Shown: one piece after another, positions 37,001 through 43,283 of the stretch | Position numbering within the stretch: position 1 is the stretch's first letter | How the letters are laid out: each line of letters opens with the position of its first letter | NCBI GenBank assembly: GCA_037176705.1 | Contig: CM073886.1 | Location: 125,394,001-125,458,000, forward strand | DNA length: 64,000 nt | Reading direction: 5' to 3' | DNA from: Molossus alvarezi | Taxonomy: Eukaryota; Chordata; Mammalia; Chiroptera; Molossidae | Notes under the pieces: generated by a model | Told to the model about the DNA's origin: nothing | Database searches by the model: none | Seen by the model: only the letters and a program-made list of their open reading frames with translations | Program-made: the position numbers and the translations under genes

Positions 37001-40000
37001 ACATCTGTAATACATGTTACATCCAACAATAAAGATTTGAATAAAAAAAAAATTATTGTTCCTTTTCAATTGCTTATTCTGGTTATAGATTTGTGCTTAT
37101 TAATAGTTAACTTTTAAAAATATCTGCCTCCTTCTTTTCTTCCTCCTCTTCCTGTTTCTTCCTCCTCCTTTATAAAGGGTAGGAACCTGGGCACCAATAC
37201 TTGATCAGCAAATGAATCAGGTAGGTGGTCAGGATGGTTATAGCTTGAAAGCTATAATTTCACACATGAATAGCTTGCTAATTGGTAGCACCTCCATCTT
37301 CTTGTGCTTAAAATATGGTGGGATTTCTCCACCACAGCTTTTGCTGGAGTCTATTGGAATAACTTTACATTAGTCAAGTCATTTTTAGTGGAGGCTGAAC
37401 ATGTTCCAAAAGTACATTACCACTGTCACAACGGAATTTATTACTGCAGTCGATCTCTTCGATCTTGCAAAGTTTGGTTGGAATGCATGGTTGAGAATTC
37501 ACCAGGGACCCCGTACACGGTTGTCCTCCAAACTGACTGGGGCGTATAATAGATCGAACCTTAAACTGAAAGAAAAAGAGAGGGAGATGAGTAACTCTGA
37601 GGCAGGGTTAAAGCTAAAATACATCTAAGAAAACTAGGCTTCTCAGTCACAGTAGTGATTTATACTATAGTGGTGTTTCCTGAACTAACTAATGGTTTTT
37701 CTGATTTCATTATTGTGTGTTCTTAAGGAAGTCATCACCTCTCTGGGCCCCAGTTTCCATAAAATGAGGAAGTGGGGCAAAAAGATATCTAAGACTTCCA
37801 ACTCTAAAAGCATATGATTCTAAACTAAATCAAAATCTAATGCACAAATATTTACTGAGTGTCTCCTGAGTGCAGATTCTTCCCGGTGATAATAATAGCC
37901 CTTCTATATCTCAAAGACAGTGTGATGTGAATGATAAATGTGAAAGGATTTGGTAGTTCTTTTGCACAAGGAAGTCACCATGGAAACCAAGATTGACACA
38001 TTCTTTACATTTTGAATGATTTTAAAGGGTGGGTGGTAGAACAGAGAGTCAGGGAAGGATAGAATTATGACAGCATTAAAAAGTACTGACTTTATGCCCA
38101 ACTGGTGTGGCTCAGTGGTTGAGCATTGACTCATGCACCAAGAGGTTGCGGGTTCAAATCCCAGTTGGGGCATATGCTCAGGTTATGGGCCCAATCCCCA
38201 GTGGGAAGACTGCAGGAGGCAGCCAATCGATGTTCTCTCTCACTGATGTTTCTATCTCCCTCTCACTCTCTCTTCCTCGCTTTCTAAAAAAGGAGAAAAG
38301 GGGAATCTAGTACACTGCTGGTACAGCCACTATGGAAACAGTATGGTGTTTCCTCAAAAAATTAAAAATTGATCTGCCATTTGACCCAGTGATCCCACTT
38401 CTAGGAATATATCCTAAGAAGCCTGAAACACCAATCAGAAAGAATATATGTACCACTATGTTCATAGCAGCACTATTTACAATCACTAAGATCTGGAAAT
38501 AGCCCAAGTGTCCATCAGACGAGTGGATAAAAAAGCTGTGGTACATATACACAATGGAATACTATGCAGCTGTAAGAAAGATCTCTTATCCTTTGAGATG
38601 ACATAGACGCACTTCAAGTGTATTATGCTAAGCAAAATAAGCCGATCAGAGAAAGACAAATACCACATGATCTCACTTATATGTGGAATATAATGAACAA
38701 GGTGGGTTGATGAACAAAATAAACCTAAATACATAGAAAGGAGTACGGTTCAGACTGACAGACCTCAGAGGAAGGGGGGGATAGATGAGATGAACCAAAG
38801 AACTTATATGCATGTATGCATAACCAATGGACATAGACAACAATATTGGGGGGCTGGGGAGGGGCTAGATGAGGAGGAGGGTGTCTAGGGGGGAAAAAGG
38901 AGAAACATCTGTAACAAAAATAAATTAATAAAAATTGAAAGAAAAAAGAAAAACATTTTTTTAAAAAGTACTGACTTTGGTGTCAGAAAAATTGAGTTCA
39001 GAATGTAGCTCTATATTCATTAGTACTGTATTCTACAGCAAATTACTTAACTCCTAATGCGCATAATTCCCTCATCTGTAAAATGGGTGGAAAATCACCA
39101 TGTGGCGTGAAGTGTGAACGAGGAGGAATGTAGGGCCTAGAAGAGTTTAGCTCAGAGTGGGTGCTATGCCAATGAGCTTCCTTCTCCTCCCGTGCATGTG
39201 AACGCCCTGACGGGTTCACTGGCAACGTCCTTACAGGATCAAGCTTGTGGGTAAACACTGCAGCGGGAACAATAAACAGATCCAGGGACTTTCCCACAGG
39301 AAAGAAGAGGAAGGGTGAGCTGGTTCACGTTCCAAATTTCTGTCTGATTTTTAAACCTTGGACTGAAGTCTTCACTCTTTAGCACCTGCTTTGGCTTCCT
39401 GCGTTCTCAGAGGGCACAGACCTGGGCATTTGCAATGTGGGTACTGGGGACAGAATTCCCTTTGGTGGTCCTACAACAGTGAAACATGGAAAAGGAATCC
39501 TCCCACCCCGCCCCCACCGGCCCTCAAAAAATTGCTAAATGAAAATTTCCCCCAATGGAAAGTGGGAACGTTTATTTTCAGGAATCGAAGAAATTCAGCA
39601 TTTCTGTCATTTGTTCTGTCATTTGTTGAGCCTTTCAGGGAATCCGAGTGTTTTTACTGTGATTCAGATTTCCTGATGTGTCCGTGTGTCACCTACCTGT
39701 TTTTTAACACAAGGGTCACAGTCTGACCATGGCCCATAATCTCCCAGGAGGCAGTTGATAGGACAAGCTTTCCAGTTACATTCTCTGGTCTCCTCGAACG
39801 TGCACAGCTGGCCACAGGAGTTCTCCACGTAGTAATTACTCATGACTACTCGTCTGTAATGGTGAGAAAAAAATCTGCTTGGAATGAGCGTATTCACGGT
39901 GGCACCAGCCCGGTGAGAAAATCATCACTGGGTGTCAACTCCAGTGAGTGAAAGGCAAGAAGGTTCTCAGGAGAAATCAGGTCGGTGGGCATAAGTGCGG

Positions 40001-41384
40001 TTCTTAACACTTCATGGAGCTCAGGACCAGGTATATAATTTATGGGGCCCAGTGCAAAATAAAAAAACAGGGGGCCTCTTGTTAAAACATTAAGAATTTC
40101 AAGACAGTGGTGGTAGAGCAATGGCCAAACGTGAAGCCCTCTCTGTCTTGGGTCCCACGCCAGGAAGCTGGCCCTGATGGAATCCCTGGAAGAGACTGGA
40201 CGAGAGAAGGGAAAGGAGAAAGTTTCTGCCAACTGCTTAGATGATGACAACACCATGGGACAAGCACAATGACCGAGATGGAGTCAGAGTGGCGTGGGGC
40301 CAAACAGTTAAAGAGAAAGTGACTGTGAGCTACATTTCTAAAAAGTCATGTGACTTTCTTTCCCTGGCTGCAAAAGGGAGGGCGTGCGGGGGCCATGGCC
40401 TGTGCCAGGAGGACAGGTCAGGAGCACTGTCCCCGGAGGAGCCTGTGGCTGGGCTGGTGGTGGGCACAGTGGGGAGGGACCGGAGTTGTTGCTGAACTTG
40501 ACCTGGTGAGCGATGAGAGAGCGGCTGAGGGACTCAACTCTCCAGTGGAAGGGCATTACCAACAGATCTGCTCTCACATACTTAGTGGATGGTTTGCTGG
40601 GGAAGTCCACCGGTGATTTTAATGAAACTCACCCTACACAGGCAAAATAGCTTTCTACAATAAGTTTCTAGAAAGTGCTATAAGAGTGAAAACACATTGA
40701 GCTTAGGCCTTTCTCCCACAAGCATCTCCATGGAACAAAAACACCTAACGGATTTTTCAAAGATGCCAGGCACAAGTAGTCTGAATGGGTGGAAAGGGTG
40801 AATTACTGACTGTTACAGTTTTCTTGTCTCGTTCATGCCAACAGTTAAGCTAATAGCTAGCAGTGCTGCTCCGTTGAAGTCCTGTTAGGCTCCATTTAAT
40901 GAGCAGAAAATTCTCTATAATTAACTCATTCACTGGTGGCAAGCAGTTATATGCTGATCGAATAAAAAGCTTGAGTAGTGATTCTAAGTAAAGAGTCAAC
41001 GGAAAATATTGCACAGATTCCTAATTAAATTTTTTTGAAACTCCTCAGTTTTATGGAGAGAACAAAAGTGGACGTCCATCCAACCTTCCGTGGAGAAGAC
41101 CTCAAACTCCATCCAAATTCACGAGTTCTTATTTTGAGATACATTGTTTCCCCCCCATTGCTGAGTGTGGCACTTTTCACATGGCTAAGTCAGTTCGCAA
41201 GGTTCCCAGGGCACCCGGAAAAGCTAATAGCTCACACCCACCGAAACCTGGTCTGAGTTCCAGTGTTGCAGGTCTTTGAGCAGCTGGACCACTCACTCCA
41301 AGGGAAATGATCACAGAAGCAGGCTCGGCTCTTGTCCATCAGAGCACTCAGCAGGATGAGGTACAAGACGTGGTGCCGGGCCAT
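3619..41384 (-). CDS. C6: Complement component C6, first 657 codons (12 coding exons; 3' part outside window)
   Basis: C6 is a secreted plasma protein made mainly by liver. It binds C5b and then recruits C7, C8 and C9 to form the membrane attack complex. Joined exons give 657 uninterrupted codons: signal peptide 1-21, TSP1-1 about 22-79, TSP1-2 about 81-134, LDLRA about 139-173, MACPF about 175-520, EGF-like about 522-553, TSP1-3 about 564-612, and the start of CCP1 from Cys645. The MACPF signature Y-x6-F-G-T-H-Y is at 355-366, followed by the GSLGG hinge at 370-374. The order TSP1-TSP1-LDLRA-MACPF-EGF-TSP1-CCP distinguishes C6 from C7 (one N-terminal TSP1) and from C8/C9 (no CCP), and residue similarity to human C6 is high throughout. 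Human C6 is 934 residues, so about 30 percent is missing to the left. All donors are GT, all acceptors AG, and phases are consistent across all eleven joins. Confidence 0.97.
3789..3957. repeat. Minisatellite of alternating purine/pyrimidine (CA/TG/ATATTTACATGTGCATG type)
   Basis: The motif ATATTTACATGTGCATG recurs about four times at intervals of 30 to 35 bases, joined by ACACACAT runs and ending in TA-rich sequence. It occupies intron 12, its near edge only about 60 bases upstream of the exon 13 acceptor. Confidence 0.85.
4133..4304 (-). CDS. C6: C6 exon 12: third thrombospondin type-1 repeat
   Basis: The exon has acceptor TTCCAG at 4305 and donor AGCGA/GTGAGC at 4133. Its 172 bases complete Asp563 and encode residues 564-619 plus two bases. 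W569-x-x-W572-x-x-W575 followed by SHC is the classical C-mannosylated TSP1 motif; [12 protein letters not shown] and [17 protein letters not shown] complete the repeat. The split codon after exon 11 gives Asp563 where human C6 has Asn. Confidence 0.97.
4305..5098 (-). other. C6 intron 11
   Basis: A 0.8 kb intron. A segment near 4860-4945 (CATTTTATGGGTGAACAG, then GGCTGCAGAGCTGGTAGG) resembles the 3' half of an inverted MIR. Nothing else is recognisable; the plus-strand ORFs here overlap exon 12 and are its shadows. Confidence 0.6.
5099..5324 (-). CDS. C6: C6 exon 11: end of MACPF and EGF-like module
   Basis: The exon has acceptor CTCTTAG at 5325 and donor CATCTG/GTAAGC at 5099. Its 226 bases encode residues 488-562 plus one base. 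[20 protein letters not shown] ends the MACPF domain. [13 protein letters not shown] and [19 protein letters not shown] form the EGF-like module, with cysteines at 522, 524, 527, 540, 542, 544 and 553. This is the segment most similar to human C6. Confidence 0.98.
5325..6649 (-). other. C6 intron 10
   Basis: A 1.3 kb intron without a recognisable repeat or gene. The first half is moderately GC-rich, the second half AT-rich. Confidence 0.6.
6650..6816 (-). CDS. C6: C6 exon 10: MACPF domain, C-terminal part
   Basis: The exon has acceptor TTGCAG at 6817 and donor TACAAG/GTAAGA at 6650. Its 167 bases complete Gly432 and encode residues 433-487. [28 protein letters not shown] and [15 protein letters not shown] are nearly the human sequence; this is the central-sheet and helix region after the second hairpin. 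Confidence 0.97.
7962..8160 (-). mobile_element. Ves SINE
   Basis: Inverted copy between repeats of CAATGGTGATAT, a clear target-site duplication. Confidence 0.9.
8225..8477 (-). mobile_element. Ves SINE
   Basis: Near-consensus inverted copy, ATCCTCACCCGAGGAC to CAAACCGGCCAGGGC. Its A-rich tail has expanded into an ATTT run on the left. Confidence 0.92.
9380..9623 (-). mobile_element. Ves SINE
   Basis: Near-consensus inverted copy; an approximate TSD CCTCT(C/G)TGTTTT is present on both sides. Confidence 0.92.
9945..10146 (+). mobile_element. Ves SINE, older copy
   Basis: Forward copy of the CTGCCTCCTGCA subtype, diverged. In the C6 direction it begins about 48 bases after the exon 9 donor. 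Confidence 0.8.
10194..10316 (-). CDS. C6: C6 exon 9: MACPF domain, second transmembrane-hairpin region
   Basis: The exon has acceptor CCTAG at 10317 and donor GAAG/GTAAGT at 10194. Its 123 bases encode residues 392-431 with split glycine codons at each end. [17 protein letters not shown] and [16 protein letters not shown] align with human C6. A run of 12 T on the plus strand (10240-10251) is an A12 run in the message encoding Lys413-416, in frame. Cys400 and Cys421 correspond to the human disulfide pair in this segment. It was found by translation; it contains no useful ATG. Confidence 0.96.
10396..10471. repeat. Short C-rich tandem repeat (about 15-base unit)
   Basis: Units of the form CCCCGACCTCTCCAT repeat three to four times with variation. 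On the C6 sense strand it is GGGGATGG/GGAGAGG-rich. It lies 80 to 155 bases upstream of the exon 9 acceptor. Confidence 0.8.
11455..11721 (-). mobile_element. Ves SINE
   Basis: Near-consensus inverted copy with poly-A tail; ACAGCTGTC is repeated on both sides. Confidence 0.92.
13190..13370. repeat. AT-rich and TG microsatellite cluster
   Basis: Runs of TATATA, ACACACAC and TGTGTGTG with near-palindromic TATATATACATATATATG sequence, in intron 8. Confidence 0.8.
13920..14131 (-). mobile_element. Ves SINE
   Basis: Inverted copy starting TTTTTATTGATTTTTTAGAG; AGGTGAAA(C/A).AATTTT is duplicated at both ends. Confidence 0.9.
15120..15376 (+). mobile_element. Ves SINE, recent copy
   Basis: Near-consensus forward copy with a pure A tail. 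A perfect 18-base TSD, GAAAATAAAGCAGGGTCT, lies at 15101-15118 and 15377-15394. Antisense to C6 in intron 8. Confidence 0.96.
15483..15726 (-). CDS. C6: C6 exon 8: MACPF signature
   Basis: The exon has acceptor TTCAG at 15727 and donor AACTCAG/GTAGGC at 15483. Its 244 bases encode residues 310-390 plus one base. It contains the MACPF signature Y-x6-F-G-T-H-Y (355-366) and the conserved glycine hinge GSLGG (370-374). [10 protein letters not shown] and [18 protein letters not shown] align with human C6. A recent Ves SINE lies about 105 bases inside the following intron. Confidence 0.98.
16070..16305 (-). mobile_element. Ves SINE
   Basis: Inverted copy, CCCTCACCCGAGGATG to CAAACCAGCCAGG, moderately diverged. 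Confidence 0.88.
18104..18333 (+). mobile_element. Ves SINE inserted in a MER5A-like repeat
   Basis: Forward copy with an AAAC-expanded tail. MER5A-like sequence flanks it (GGGGGACTTAAAAAAAATA left; CTGAATCAGTAAG right). Confidence 0.88.
19423..19667 (+). mobile_element. Ves SINE
   Basis: Forward copy, GCCCTGACCAGTTTTGCTC head to GTCTCGGGTGAGGATTAAAAA. Confidence 0.9.
20559..20759 (-). CDS. C6: C6 exon 7: MACPF domain, first transmembrane-hairpin region
   Basis: The exon has acceptor CTCCAG at 20760 and donor AAAAAG/GTAAGA at 20559. Its 201 bases encode 67 codons (243-309) in phase 0 at both ends. [22 protein letters not shown] and [14 protein letters not shown] match human C6. The stretch between (residues about 262-279) is the variable, charged linker of the first cluster of helices that unfurls into the membrane in MACPF proteins. 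Confidence 0.97.
21992..22179 (-). mobile_element. Ves SINE, older and slightly shortened
   Basis: Inverted copy ending CCACACTGGCCAGGGC; flanks share GAGCC(T/C)ATC. Confidence 0.85.
24985..25195 (+). mobile_element. MIR SINE
   Basis: GAGCATGAACTCTGGAGTT, CTGCTACTTACTAGCTGTTT and CTGACCTCACGGGGTTGTGG are in MIR order. It ends about 95 bases from exon 6. Confidence 0.85.
25289..25427 (-). CDS. C6: C6 exon 6: MACPF domain, N-terminal part
   Basis: The exon has acceptor TTTCTAG at 25428 and donor TTTGAG/GTAGGA at 25289. Its 139 bases complete Gly196 and encode residues 197-242. The translation includes [21 protein letters not shown] and SNPYWVS, clearly aligned with human C6 near the start of the MACPF fold. 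It has no internal ATG and was located by translating the minus strand between exons 5 and 7. Confidence 0.96.
26150..26404 (-). mobile_element. Ves SINE
   Basis: Inverted copy with a TATA-rich interruption after CCCGAGGACA. TSD TAAGTTTT(G/A)TATCTA on both sides. Confidence 0.92.
26540..26670 (-). mobile_element. Old L1 3' UTR fragment
   Basis: Poly-T then TCAGTTACAGTTGACAT and TTTCAGGTGTACAACATAG, a widespread old L1 3' end in reverse. Confidence 0.8.
28060..28092. repeat. (TG)n microsatellite
   Basis: About 15 TG units in intron 5. Confidence 0.97.
29352..29475 (+). mobile_element. MIR SINE fragment
   Basis: TCTGAATCCTGGTTCCACCA and CTTACTACTTCATAGACTTGG follow the MIR core. Confidence 0.75.
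30082..30223 (-). CDS. C6: C6 exon 5: LDLRA module, entry to MACPF domain
   Basis: The exon has acceptor GGCCAG at 30224 and donor ATGG/GTAAGT at 30082. Its 142 bases encode residues 150-195 with split glycine codons at both ends. [17 protein letters not shown] followed by LSDERGC is the LDLRA core, with the acidic calcium-binding cluster D161, D163, D166, D169 and E170. The linker after Cys173 is Gly/Ala-rich (GGGAAA), unlike the human sequence. The exon and its surroundings are strikingly GC- and CpG-rich compared with the rest of the gene. Confidence 0.97.
30388..30525 (-). mobile_element. Old L1 3' UTR fragment
   Basis: Same family as at 26540: poly-T, TTAGTTTCAGGTGTATG, GTGGTTAGACA. Confidence 0.75.
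30534..30789 (-). mobile_element. Ves SINE
   Basis: Inverted copy with a 16-base TSD, AGTTTTCATTATTTTT. Confidence 0.93.
31057..31130. repeat. AAAAC run followed by CA run
   Basis: Tandem AAAAC units to about 31090, then ACACACACACAC with one interruption. Confidence 0.9.
31140..31540 (+). mobile_element. Old L1 3' fragment carrying a younger L1 insertion
   Basis: Sequence such as TTTTCTATATCTTGATCGGAGG and GTGTACATTCATCAGAATAAA is typical of old L1 3' ends. It is split by the insertion at 31238-31383. Confidence 0.7.
31238..31383 (+). mobile_element. Young L1 3' end, heavily 5'-truncated
   Basis: Contains ACCATGGACATAGACAACAA and GAGAAACATCTGTAACAAAA, shared with the L1 3' UTR at 38820-38930, then an A-rich tail. 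A perfect 13-base TSD, AAGAATAAGGAGA, lies at 31225-31237 and 31384-31396. Confidence 0.92.
34156..34382 (+). mobile_element. Ancient hAT-type non-autonomous element
   Basis: AAATAAAGCTTTATTGAACA, GAGCTGAGTAGTTGCGACA and GACCTGCAAAGCCTCAGATA are hallmarks of a mammal-wide element with GGGGTCGGCAAACT-like inverted ends. I do not name the subfamily. Confidence 0.6.
34736..34858 (-). mobile_element. Ves SINE fragment joined to the HAL1-like element
   Basis: Only the tail-side half of an inverted Ves is present, stopping at GAACCTGCAACCCAG just before HAL1 sequence begins. The tRNA head is missing and does not reappear after the HAL1 tail. Confidence 0.8.
35744..36685 (+). CDS. L1-type ORF1 protein, intact (313 residues)
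   Basis: L1 ORF1p is an RNA-binding trimeric chaperone that coats its own transcript. The reading frame is open throughout. Residues 1-20 are basic and polar; about 25-130 is a heptad-rich coiled coil ([15 protein letters not shown] and following); the RRM starts near Asn137 ([12 protein letters not shown]); [14 protein letters not shown] and [16 protein letters not shown] are conserved L1 blocks; the C-terminal domain includes ARREWQEIF (239-247) and YPAKLSF (261-267). Length is close to the 338 of human ORF1p. The start was chosen at the ATG that opens the basic N-terminus. The long antisense ORF (35704-36339) is a shadow. Confidence 0.95.
   Translation: MRRQRNRSQMKEQNKTPMKELSEREISNLTDTEFKILLIRMLNELSENLSELREGLKSVKKDQSEIMDTQLELKEALTEIKNNLHSFNNRVCESKEQTIDLEYKEAKNPQSEQQKEKRIQKNEDSVRSLWDNFKRANIRILGVPEGEEREQEIENLFETIMAENFPNLVKETDIQDQEAQRVPNNMNPKRHTPRHIIIKMQKVQDKERILKAARQRQLVAYKGAPIRLSADFSKETLQARREWQEIFRVMKTKNLQPRLLYPAKLSFRIDGHIKTFPEKKKLKEFITTKPLLYEMMKGLFEEKDKMYEQTKWQ
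37421..37565 (-). CDS. C6: C6 exon 4: rest of TSP1-2, start of LDLRA module
   Basis: The exon has acceptor CTTTCAG at 37566 and donor AGTG/GTAATG at 37421. Its 145 bases encode residues 101-148 plus one base. The translation includes [17 protein letters not shown] and NKFRCDS, the last being the first strand of the LDL-receptor class A repeat. It lacks an ATG and is covered only by plus-strand shadow ORFs, so it is easy to miss; phase and similarity to human C6 support it. Confidence 0.96.
38096..38300 (+). mobile_element. Ves SINE, 5' part of a composite insertion
   Basis: Forward copy of the CTGCAGGAGGCAGCC subtype, directly followed by an L1 3' end. The pair is enclosed by one 18-base TSD. 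Confidence 0.9.
38301..38960 (+). mobile_element. L1 3' end, 5'-truncated
   Basis: The translation matches the last part of L1 ORF2 and its 3' UTR (ACTGCTGGTACAGCCACTATGG, then ATGGAATACTATGCAGC). It ends GAAACATCTGTAACAAAAATAA plus an A-rich tail. Follows a Ves head to tail inside one shared TSD. Confidence 0.92.
38966..39092 (+). mobile_element. MIR SINE fragment
   Basis: TTTGGTGTCAGAAAAATTGAG, AATTACTTAACTCC and CCCTCATCTGTAAAATGGG are MIR core and tail. Its left edge is the target of the Ves/L1 composite. Confidence 0.75.
39697..39853 (-). CDS. C6: C6 exon 3: rest of TSP1-1, start of TSP1-2
   Basis: The exon has acceptor TTACAG at 39854 and donor CAG/GTAGGT at 39697. Its 157 bases complete codon 48 and encode residues 49-100 in phase 0. 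The translation contains [19 protein letters not shown], which matches human C6 closely, and PWSDCDPC of the second thrombospondin repeat. Cysteine spacing is that expected for linked TSP1 modules. Confidence 0.97.
39854..41241 (-). other. C6 intron 2
   Basis: No Ves copy. The segment 40017-40160 (ATGGGGCCCAGTGCAAAAT and following) looks like an old mammalian interspersed repeat that I cannot name. Otherwise unique-looking. Confidence 0.5.
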
Positions 41385-41404
41385 GCTGGGAGAGCCTCCA
41401 GGCC
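41242..41404 (-). CDS. C6: C6 exon 2: start codon, signal peptide, start of TSP1-1
   Basis: The acceptor is a pyrimidine-rich tract ending TTTTCAG at 41405; 20 non-coding bases precede the ATG at 41384-41382. Coding 41242-41384 gives residues 1-47 plus two bases of codon 48. Residues 1-21 form a typical signal peptide (basic MARHH, then a hydrophobic core), with cleavage predicted before Cys22 as in human C6. W29-x-x-W32 followed by SSC is the C-mannosylation motif of a thrombospondin type-1 repeat. The donor TTTCG/GTGGGT was chosen because only this phase joins to exon 3 in frame. Confidence 0.93.
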
Positions 41405-42018
41405 CTGAAAAGGAATGAGGTCATCCATATCAAAGACTTGTTAGGCGAAAACTTTGCTCATCGTTCTCAGTGAGAGACTCAGATGTTATCTTCGAAGACA
41501 TGACCGTCAGTCACCCTGCCTTCCGGAGGCCAGTTAACATCTGTCAGCTTACCTGTTCATGAGTCCAAATTCTACTTCTAAAGATTTTTAAGGTATGTAT
41601 TGTACTAGGAAGTTTCTCTGAACTGTCAGTGATGGGCTACAAGATAAATTATGTAGTGTATATTTGTAACCTATTTCATTGCAAAATGGGAATTCTTATA
41701 TAATCTCGTCCTTTTCAAAACAATTGCTCATTTAGTGTGGGCAGGGCTCTCAAGCGCATTCCAGTTTGTCCTACTTTTCTGGGTCTGGGGAACGTGTTAG
41801 GACCATTCTGCTGGGAGCTTTATTCCGTTTCCTGGCTCCCTGGAAACCTGCCGGAGCAAAAAACAAGGCAAAAACAAAACAAAAAACAAAACAAACAAAA
41901 CAGAACAAAAAGAAAAACCTCATAGACACAGACCACAGTACGGTGATTACCAGAGAGAAAGGGGTGGGGAAGGAAGAAGAGGGTGTAGGAGGGATAAATG
42001 GTGATGGCTTTAGCTATT

Positions 42019-42206
42019 TAATCCTCACCCGAGGTATTTTTCCATTGATTTTCTAGAGAGAGAGAAAGGGAGGGAAGGAGAGAGAGAAACATCTTTGTGA
42101 GACACATTGATTGGTTGCCTCCTGAATGATCCGAGCAGGAATCGAACCTGTGACCCTTTGGTCCTCCCACCAACACTCTAACCGTTAAACCAAACCAGCC
42201 AAGTGC
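42019..42206 (-). mobile_element. Ves SINE, internally shortened
   Basis: Inverted copy lacking part of the middle; TSD GCTTTAG(C/T)TA.TTT on both sides. Confidence 0.88.
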
Positions 42207-42655
42207 TTTAGTTACTTTTTATCTTATAAATAAAGTCAGATCCCTGAATATCTTATTGGAAATTGCAATTTCCCACCAGCATTTCTTATCCCCACGTTAT
42301 GCTTTATATTTCTTGTTATACATCCCCTTCTATGTATAAATTACTAAGTTCAATGAATATTTCATTTTTGCTTTCTCCTAAACTAGAATGTAACACCATG
42401 GAGGTTAATCTTTTTTGCCCATTTTTGTTCATGTCAGCATTTCGAAAAATAAGAGCGAGCATGGTATATAATAACAAATATTGTTAAATTGATTGAGTAG
42501 AAGAAAAGGTTTATAAATGGATTTTAATGAAATCTGAACATTGTAATTTGAGTCCATAATTACAGCAGTTTCCGTAATATTACTCTTAATATTTCTGCTA
42601 GATTAAGGTTATTTCATAGACTGTAGAAATAAACTTGTCTATTGAATTGTTATTC

Positions 42656-42900
42656 TTTTTTTTTTTTTTTTTATTTCTTACCCGAGGACATTTTTCCATT
42701 TTTTGTTCAGATAGAGTAGGGACGGAGAGACAGAGAGAAAAAACGATGTGAAAGGGACACATCGAGTGGCTGCCTCCAGCACGAACCAACCAGGGCCGGG
42801 GACAAACTGCAACCGAGGTACATGCCCTCAGTAGAAACCGAACCCGGGTCTCTCTGGACTGCAGGCTGACACTCTACCACTGAGCCAAACCAGCCAGGGC
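42656..42900 (-). mobile_element. Ves SINE
   Basis: Inverted near-consensus copy; GTTATTC repeated on both sides. Confidence 0.92.
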
Positions 42901-42994
42901 GTTATTCATTTTGTTAGCAAGAGTGATCATCTTGTTAAACTCTAGCTTGTTATAATAATTGATTGAAATAAAAAACTAGAACTTTTTAGATTCA

Positions 42995-42997
42995 GAT

Positions 42998-43036
<39 letters not shown>

Positions 43037-43038
43037 TT
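42995..43038. repeat. (ATTT)n microsatellite
   Basis: About ten tandem TTTA units directly abutting the A-rich tail of the next Ves copy. Confidence 0.95.
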
Positions 43039-43283
43039 TTTCTATCCTCACCCGAGTATACTTTTTTCCATTCTTTGTTCAGATAGAGAGGGAGGGAGAG
43101 AGAGGAAAAGAGAGACAGAGAAACATCGACATGAAAGGGACACATTGAGTGGCTGCCACCTGCATGACCAACCAGGGCCAGGGACAAACCACAAACAAGG
43201 TACGTGCCATTAGCAGGAACCGAACCTGGGTCTCTCTGGACTGCAGGCCGATGGTCTAACCGCTGAACCAAACTGGCCAGGGC
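43038..43283 (-). mobile_element. Ves SINE
   Basis: Inverted copy; TSD CAGATTTATTT on both sides, the left copy now merged with the TTTA run. Confidence 0.92.

Larger units (their letters stand above)
34710..37052 (+). mobile_element. HAL1-like (half-LINE-1) retrotransposon, nearly complete
   Basis: HAL1 elements are L1 derivatives that keep ORF1 and lack ORF2, and move with L1 machinery. Here an L1-type 5' end (CTTCTGGTCAGATGGCGGC near 34868) leads a CpG-rich 5' UTR of about 0.88 kb, an intact ORF1 (35744-36685), about 350 bases of G-rich 3' UTR, AATAAA near 37028 and an A tail. Total is 2.2 kb instead of 6 to 7 kb. ORF2 survives only as its first nine or so codons (36676-36702), followed by unrelated codons and a stop at 36730-36732. 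A candidate TSD, TTATTG(C/T)TCCT, lies at 34699-34709 and 37053-37063 and encloses a Ves fragment as well. Antisense to C6 in intron 4. An L1 with a private ORF2 deletion is the alternative. Confidence 0.85.
30224..37420 (-). other. C6 intron 4, largest intron in the window (7.2 kb)
   Basis: Contains old L1 3' pieces (30388-30525, 31140-31540), a Ves SINE (30534-30789), an ancient hAT fragment (34156-34382) and the HAL1-like element (34710-37052), which lies on the strand opposite to C6. The stretch 31550-34150 is AT-rich with no recognisable feature. Confidence 0.65.
37566..39696 (-). other. C6 intron 3
   Basis: Holds MIR pieces (37716-37820 and 38966-39092) and a Ves/L1 composite insertion (38094-38960). 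The remainder, 39100-39690, shows nothing recognisable. Confidence 0.6.
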
